From Anaerovibrio slackiae (GTDB lineage Bacteria; Bacillota; Negativicutes; Selenomonadales; Selenomonadaceae): a DNA stretch of 64,000 nucleotides. This document shows, in pieces, positions 60,015 to 64,000 of this stretch. The stretch spans positions 1 to 64,000 of the forward strand of contig NZ_VUNR01000002.1 in assembly GCF_009695585.1 (NCBI RefSeq), in the 5' to 3' direction. Positions within the stretch are counted from its first letter, which is position 1. Each line of letters begins with the position of its first letter. Made by a program: the position numbers and the translations under genes. The notes beneath the pieces were generated by a model, which was not told the origin of the DNA, did not search any database, and saw only the letters and a program-made list of their open reading frames with translations.

Positions 60015-61193
60015 TCACTCCTTGCCCATGAACAGCTCCTGCAAGCTGTGCTCATGCAGCCTGCTGCCGATTACGCAGAAACGCCCGGTGTAGTCAGCAG
60101 CACCAGTCTCCACGCTGCTTTCCCCGGGAACGTAGTTAAAATGCAACCATTCACCCTCATTGACGGACTTGACGATGCCCTTGGCACGAAGAACTACGCC
60201 GTATTCATCTGCATTGACCAGCTCCGCCAGGATTTCCTTCAGTTCATCGGCAGAATATTTTTTGGTAGTTTCCTGTCCCCAGCTGCCAAATACATCATCA
60301 GCATGATGATGATGGTGGTCATGGTCATGATGATGCTCGTGGTCATGGCAGCTGCACTCAGGGTCATGGCACTCCCCCTCATGGTGATGATGGTCATGGT
60401 CATGTTCATGTTCATGTTCATGCTCATGTTCGTGGTCATGATGGTGCTCGTGGTCGTGACAGCTGCACTCAGGGTCATGGCACTCCCCCTCATGGTGATG
60501 GTGATGATGCTCATGGTCATGGTGGCCGTGTTCATGGTCGTGATGTTCATGGTCGTGCTCGTGCTCATGCTGCTCCTGCTCTACCTCAGATACGGAAAGC
60601 AGAGGACTGTTTGCCAACGCGGCCAAAATCTGGCTACCGCTCAGTTCGTCCCAAGGGGTAGTAACAACCGGCGCCTCAGGGTTGTGCTGACGGATAATCT
60701 CCATAGTCTCAGCCAGCTTCTTTTCCGTCACATCCTGGCTGCGGCTCAGCACAACGCAGTCAGCATGGGCAATCTGATCCACGAAGAACTCCCCATAATT
60801 CCTGGCGTACATCTTGCACTTCTTGGCGTGAACTACGGCAATGCTGCCGTCCAGGACTACATCATCACTCAGCACGGTGGCAACGGCCTTCTTTACATCA
60901 GACAGCTTGCCCACCCCTGACGGCTCGATGATGATGCGCTCCGGGTGATAGGTATCCATTACCTGCTTCAGGGACTGCTCAAAATCACCTACCAGAGAGC
61001 AGCAGATACAGCCGGAATTGAGCTCCTTTATCTCCACACCGGCTTCCTTCATAAAGCCGCCGTCAATGGCAATCTCGCCAAATTCATTTTCAATCAGGGC
61101 AATCTTGTCTGTAAAGCCGTCACTAATCAGCTTCTGGATGAGCGTAGTCTTGCCTGCGCCCAAAAAACCTGAAAATATGTTAATCTTAGTCAT
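60015..61193 (-). CDS. CobW/COG0523-family GTPase with His-rich metal-binding linker
   Basis: A 392-residue G3E GTPase, probably a zinc or other transition-metal chaperone. Walker A is IFSGFLGAGKTTLIQKL, the metal motif is LNSGCICCSLVGDF (GCxCC), and G3 reads RIIIEPSGVGK. A linker of about 95 residues (roughly 200-298) is nearly all His, Glu and Asp with CHDPECSCHDHEHHH present twice. The C-terminal CobW_C domain has GIVKSVNEGEWLHFNYVPG. The ATG at 61193 follows GGAGG. Zinc-limited expression is usual for such proteins, but no clear Zur box was seen. Confidence 0.92.
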   Translation of the reverse strand: MTKINIFSGFLGAGKTTLIQKLISDGFTDKIALIENEFGEIAIDGGFMKEAGVEIKELNSGCICCSLVGDFEQSLKQVMDTYHPERIIIEPSGVGKLSDVKKAVATVLSDDVVLDGSIAVVHAKKCKMYARNYGEFFVDQIAHADCVVLSRSQDVTEKKLAETMEIIRQHNPEAPVVTTPWDELSGSQILAALANSPLLSVSEVEQEQHEHEHDHEHHDHEHGHHDHEHHHHHHEGECHDPECSCHDHEHHHDHEHEHEHEHEHDHDHHHHEGECHDPECSCHDHEHHHDHDHHHHHADDVFGSWGQETTKKYSADELKEILAELVNADEYGVVLRAKGIVKSVNEGEWLHFNYVPGESSVETGAADYTGRFCVIGSRLHEHSLQELFMGKE

Positions 61194-61265
61194 GAAAAAA
61201 CCTCCGCTTCCTGCAAATCCCGAAGCATTCAACCTGCTTCTCAGGCTACAATTTTTTACTATATA

Positions 61266-61293
61266 ATTTTACCCCATTGAGATTGTTTGTCAA
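61266..61293 (-). promoter_or_regulatory. Promoter of the G3E GTPase pair
   Basis: The minus strand has TTGACA (61293-61288), a 16-nt spacer and TAAAAT (61271-61266), about 73 nt before the start codon of the His-rich GTPase. Upstream of it lie short degenerate repeats of TTATATTAG/GAGATTATATT type (61317-61380). Confidence 0.65.
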
Positions 61294-61387
61294 GCCACCG
61301 GCATGTACATCATACGCTTATATTAGCTTATGGTAAGCTTATATTAGACTTATACTGAGATTATATTGAGATTATATTGCCGGGCAG

Positions 61388-61418
61388 AAAAAAGGCCGGG
61401 CAGATTGCTCCGCCCGGT
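61388..61418 (-). terminator. Rho-independent terminator after the galactanase gene
   Basis: The minus strand has CCGGGC-GGAGCAATCT-GCCCGG followed by CC and T6. It lies about 65 nt after the galactanase stop codon. Confidence 0.85.
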
Positions 61419-61480
61419 TCCTGTTCATAGAGATAATTATATGGATGATTATTTATTTTCCCACTCCGGCAGCACAGGGA

Positions 61481-63367
61481 TTACTCCTGCAGGTAGAACT
61501 CCACATCATCGATGGAGCCCCAGTTGCCTGCATTGGCTACCATATCAATGCCGATGGTTGCCTTGCCGTCCTTGATTTCTACATCGCGGATTACCCACTG
61601 ATGCCAATCGTTCCAGCCGGTATCAGCAATAACTGCGGACTGCTCGCCCTTGGAGGTCTGTACCATCAGGGTGTAGTAATGCTGGCCGCCGCCGCCCTGA
61701 GTCCAGCAGGATACGGTGTACTTGCCGTCCTTCAGGCCGGTAAAGCTCTGGGTTGCCTTGAACTTGAAGCCCTTGTCAGCCCAATAGTGCATTGCGCTCT
61801 TGCCGCGGGCATCACCAGCGGAGGATACGGTGTTTACGGCATCCTTGTCGCCGGTAATGGTCCAGCCGTTCAAATCGCCGTTCTCAAAGGTGCCGTTCTT
61901 CACCAGATTTACCTTCTTGATAACATTGATGGAGGCTACGGCAGTCTTGCCAGCTACGCCATTGACAGTGCCCTTTACGGTGTACTTGCCAGCTGCATCA
62001 AAGACAGGCTCGGCATTCTCCCATACTACAGGCATGCTCTTGACAACGTCGTTCTCATAGACAACGCTGACCTTCTTAGGCATTTCCACAGGCTGTCCTA
62101 CGGAGCCGGTTACCAATGCTGCCTCGATTTCCTTTACCTTGTACTCAACTACCGGCTTGGACTGGTCGCTGACCATCTTAAATACATCCAGGGATTCCAG
62201 TGCATTGCCCTGGAAGTCGAACATGGCCAGGTTTTCCCACTCGTTGCCTTCACCGGCCTTCCAGCCTGCGCCCTCTACAGGAATCCAGTCAGGCTCCCAG
62301 TAGAAAATGCCCTTGCCCTTGCCGTTCTTGACATTGGAAACGTGCTCCATTACATCGTGGAGGCCGCTTGCCTGTCCCTGTACGGTGGACTTGTAGCCTG
62401 CGATAGCTTCCTCGGTAGGGCCTGCGCAGTTCTTCTGGGCATCGCCCTGCTCGTTGGTGAAGGCATAGGCAGTCTCTACTACGATGACATCCTTGCCATA
62501 GCGGTCAACCATGTCATTCATGTTGTAGGAAAGCTCCTCCATGCTGCCATGCCAGAATGGATAGTAGGAGAAACCGATTACATCAAAGTCGTTGACGCCG
62601 TTGTTGACAATCAGCTCATCGAAGAAGCTGCGGTACAGGGCGTTGTTGTTGCCGTTGGCCAGGTGAACCATGCGTGTTACCTGATTGTTCGGGTCGTTGT
62701 CCTTTACTGCTTTCAGGCCCTGGGCGATGGCGTCTGCCAATGCCTTGTAGCCTTCAGGGGTGTCGGTCTTGCATACAGGCCACAGCATGCCGTTGTTCAG
62801 CTCGTTGCCGATCTGTACCATGTCAGGGGTTACACCTGCAGCTTTGAAGTCTTTCATGACTTTTGCGGTGTAGTTGTATACGTCCTTGGCCAGCTGCTTG
62901 GCGTTGTGGTTTTCCCAGGCCTTTGGAGGATACTGCTTGCCCGGGTCTGCCCACCAGTCGCTGTAGTGGAAGTCAACGAGGACCTTCATGCCGAGAGCCT
63001 TGGCGCGTTTGGCTACCTCTAGTGCTTTCTTTTCATCGGTTACGCCGCCGCCGTTACCATTTGGGCCGTAGGAATATGGATCGTTCCAAATGCGGACACG
63101 TACCCAGTTGATGCCTTTTTCCTGCAAGATGGTGAGGCAGTCCTTCTCTACGCCGTTGTCGTAGAATTTGCCGCCCAGGCGTTCCAGCTCTGGAATCATG
63201 GATACGTCTGCGCCCTTGATGAAGTCGTCGCTGATGCCTGCGATTGGATTTACCTTTACTGCAGCTTCAGCACTACTGGCGCCAAAGGAAGTGCCAAGCA
63301 TGGCGGAACCTGCCATGAGGGCTGCCATTACATAGGCAGTGAGTTTTTTGCTTGTGAATTTTTTCAT
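61481..63367 (-). CDS. Secreted endo-beta-1,4-galactanase (GH53) with Ig-like and CBM-type domains
   Basis: A 628-residue exported enzyme. The signal peptide spans about residues 1-36 (KLTAYVMAALMAGSAMLGTS...AEA). The GH53 domain (about 45-390) shows INWVRVRIWNDPYS, KVLVDFHYSDWWADPGKQ, DMVQIGNELNNGMLWP (acid/base Glu), VIGFSYYPFWHG and DVIVVETAYAFT (nucleophile Glu). A bacterial Ig-like domain (about 400-465) and a C-terminal beta-sandwich resembling CBM61-type galactan-binding modules (NLVKNGTFENGDLNGW to the end) follow. It cuts pectic type I galactan outside the cell. The ATG follows AGGGGTAA. A roughly 180-nt hairpin lies directly upstream. It is monocistronic. Confidence 0.93.
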   Translation of the reverse strand: MKKFTSKKLTAYVMAALMAGSAMLGTSFGASSAEAAVKVNPIAGISDDFIKGADVSMIPELERLGGKFYDNGVEKDCLTILQEKGINWVRVRIWNDPYSYGPNGNGGGVTDEKKALEVAKRAKALGMKVLVDFHYSDWWADPGKQYPPKAWENHNAKQLAKDVYNYTAKVMKDFKAAGVTPDMVQIGNELNNGMLWPVCKTDTPEGYKALADAIAQGLKAVKDNDPNNQVTRMVHLANGNNNALYRSFFDELIVNNGVNDFDVIGFSYYPFWHGSMEELSYNMNDMVDRYGKDVIVVETAYAFTNEQGDAQKNCAGPTEEAIAGYKSTVQGQASGLHDVMEHVSNVKNGKGKGIFYWEPDWIPVEGAGWKAGEGNEWENLAMFDFQGNALESLDVFKMVSDQSKPVVEYKVKEIEAALVTGSVGQPVEMPKKVSVVYENDVVKSMPVVWENAEPVFDAAGKYTVKGTVNGVAGKTAVASINVIKKVNLVKNGTFENGDLNGWTITGDKDAVNTVSSAGDARGKSAMHYWADKGFKFKATQSFTGLKDGKYTVSCWTQGGGGQHYYTLMVQTSKGEQSAVIADTGWNDWHQWVIRDVEIKDGKATIGIDMVANAGNWGSIDDVEFYLQE

Positions 63368-63396
63368 GTGAAATTACCCCTTCTTCATTTTTTGCG

Positions 63397-63576
63397 TTGT
63401 TCACATTTTTATGCCTGTGCCGTGGCAATGCCAATGCAGGCACGCTCGCGCTACTATCCACGCCTAGCGGTACTAAGCTCTCGCTGCGCCTGCGGCTTGC
63501 GACTCGCTAAGTACCGAGGCGCGTCTCAGTGCCTGCGAATGGCACATGCCACGGCACAGGCTCCTGATGTGAACAA
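63397..63576. other. ~180-nt extended hairpin upstream of the galactanase gene
   Basis: From outside in, TTGTTCACAT (63397) pairs with ATGTGAACAA (63567), GCCTGTGCCGTGGCA (63413) with TGCCACGGCACAGGC (63547), TGCCA with TGGCA, GCAGGCAC with GTGCCTGC, and then the hairpin repeat copy B. The element fills the galactanase leader region from 30 nt before the start codon. The rest of the 450-nt gap up to 63819 is AT-rich and includes the palindrome at 63701-63735. No gene is supported there. Confidence 0.75.
63463..63519 (-). repeat. Hairpin repeat, copy B (tip of the large hairpin)
   Basis: On the minus strand it begins CCTCGGTACTTAGCGAGT and ends CTTAGTACCGCTAGG. The layout equals copy A at 53743-53797: CCTCG, a 3-nt stem part (GTA/TAC here, CTT/AAG in A), CTTAG on both sides, a CG bulge and a GCGAG/CGCAAGC interior. 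Confidence 0.7.
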
Positions 63577-63700
63577 TGACGAAATCCGATATACATATAC
63601 TTTACAAATAACTACTTGTTATCGGTATTTCTTATGTTTTTAACTCTAAGCACTTAAACTTTATTTCATAAAAAGCAATTTTTTTGTTTTTCTATATACT

Positions 63701-63735
63701 TAGTGCCTGATGAATACTATATCCATCAGGCACTA
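63701..63735 (-). terminator. Inverted repeat downstream of the outer-membrane protein gene
   Basis: TAGTGCCTGATG (63701-63712) and CATCAGGCACTA (63724-63735) pair perfectly over 12 bp. It is about 85 nt after the stop codon of the partial outer-membrane gene and probably ends its transcript, although the T-run is poor. Confidence 0.55.
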
Positions 63736-63819
63736 GTATTTACGGCTTAATGCCTGTCATGCATATCAATGCCGTTATATTTTCTACTTTCTCAAATTCC
63801 AAGAAAATAATAAGTATTA

Positions 63820-63999
63820 TCAGAAGCTATAGCTCAAAGCAGCGTAACCTACGTTCTGATAGTTATCGAAAGCAGCAGCAGCCTTATCATATGGCTTCAG
63901 CATGTAGTAAGTGAGCTCAAGGTTCGTGTTGCGAGCAATCTGATAGCCAACACCGATACCCCAGCCACGAGCACCATCGCCCCAGCTAGTTGCAGTTGC
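63820..63999 (-). CDS. Outer-membrane beta-barrel protein, C-terminal 59 residues (partial)
   Basis: The frame enters from the right edge and ends at a TGA at 63820. Alternating residues in GWGIGVGYQIARNTNLELTY and NVGYAALSYSF fit amphipathic beta-strands, and the last residue is Phe, the usual assembly signal for outer-membrane barrels. In Negativicutes such barrels commonly carry an N-terminal S-layer homology domain that ties the outer membrane to peptidoglycan; that part is outside the window. It supports a diderm cell envelope. Confidence 0.8.
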   Translation of the reverse strand, partial: ATATSWGDGARGWGIGVGYQIARNTNLELTYYMLKPYDKAAAAFDNYQNVGYAALSYSF

Positions 64000-64000
64000 G

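Noticed and set aside
60290-60580. Dense short repeats that might be a CRISPR array or a VNTR
   Set aside because: The repeats are His/Asp/Glu codons of the CobW linker; there are no constant repeats with unique spacers.
61445-63022. Plus-strand open frame of 525 codons opposite the galactanase gene
   Set aside because: It mirrors the GH53 frame and gives a low-complexity hydrophobic sequence without motifs.
1-64000. Riboswitches upstream of metF, brnQ and folD
   Set aside because: The gaps are short or lack recognisable conserved cores such as T-box, SAM or THF elements, so none is reported.

Overview
The window is a chromosomal segment of a Gram-negative member of the Firmicutes, most likely Selenomonadaceae (Selenomonas or Mitsuokella type; inferred, not proven). 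Firmicutes traits (PolC-type replicase, an infC-rpmI-rplT operon, a lactose PTS with 6-phospho-beta-galactosidase, a cre-like operator) sit next to outer-membrane traits (ADP-heptose synthesis, heptosyltransferases, Wzm/Wzt-type export, and a beta-barrel C-terminus ending in Phe at the right edge). Most of the window looks GC-moderate to GC-rich; the leftmost 6 kb is clearly AT-rich.

Layout. 1-12.6 kb: a long minus-strand surface-polysaccharide/LPS operon that starts with a WbaP-like initiating phosphotransferase, continues through GT2, GT9, gmhA, rfaE1, rfaD, Wzm, Wzt, pyruvyltransferase and GT9 genes, and ends in a membrane protein cut by an IS3-family element. The Wzm gene carries an apparent 1-nt frameshift. 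12.8-19.8 kb: a DUF362 ferredoxin-like protein and a one-carbon operon (folD, fhs, metF) continuing into nfnA-nfnB. 19.9-23.4 kb: quinone genes (ubiA, ubiD, polyprenyl synthase). 23.7-27.3 kb: a chemoreceptor, a solitary tyrosine recombinase preceded by 20-bp tandem repeats, and a small membrane-anchored protein. 27.4-39.8 kb: housekeeping and transport genes (FAD oxidoreductase, trxA, ZIP transporter, cstA, an Lrp regulator, a TrmH-type methyltransferase, a cytidylate-kinase-like protein, brnQ, infC-rpmI-rplT, aspA, a DUF6273 protein).

40-47 kb is a lactose/galactose operon (lacG-lacE-galK-galT-galE) with a perfect cre-like palindrome upstream. 47.5-53.2 kb runs surE, ahcY, a SAH/5'-deoxyadenosine deaminase, RNase H and a secreted lipase. 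53.3-54.1 kb holds two identical tRNA-Lys genes, a fragment of a UDP-glucose dehydrogenase gene, a strongly structured non-coding element and a YvrJ microprotein. Then come polC, an unknown protein, two G3E (CobW-like) GTPases, a secreted GH53 galactanase and a partial outer-membrane protein. GH53, the lac PTS and the Leloir genes together suggest use of plant beta-1,4-galactan.

Most interesting observations: a roughly 60-nt hairpin repeat present twice (53.75 and 63.49 kb) whose stem shows compensatory base changes; a 158-nt nested hairpin beside the tRNA-Lys/ugd scar; a roughly 180-nt hairpin upstream of the galactanase gene; a PolC without its usual proofreading-exonuclease insertion but with a Gly/Ser/Asn-rich linker; 20-bp tandem repeats before the tyrosine recombinase; a hairpin with an exposed GGA in the cstA leader; and an AUA (or AUU) start for infC. 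No CRISPR array, rRNA or complete prophage was seen.
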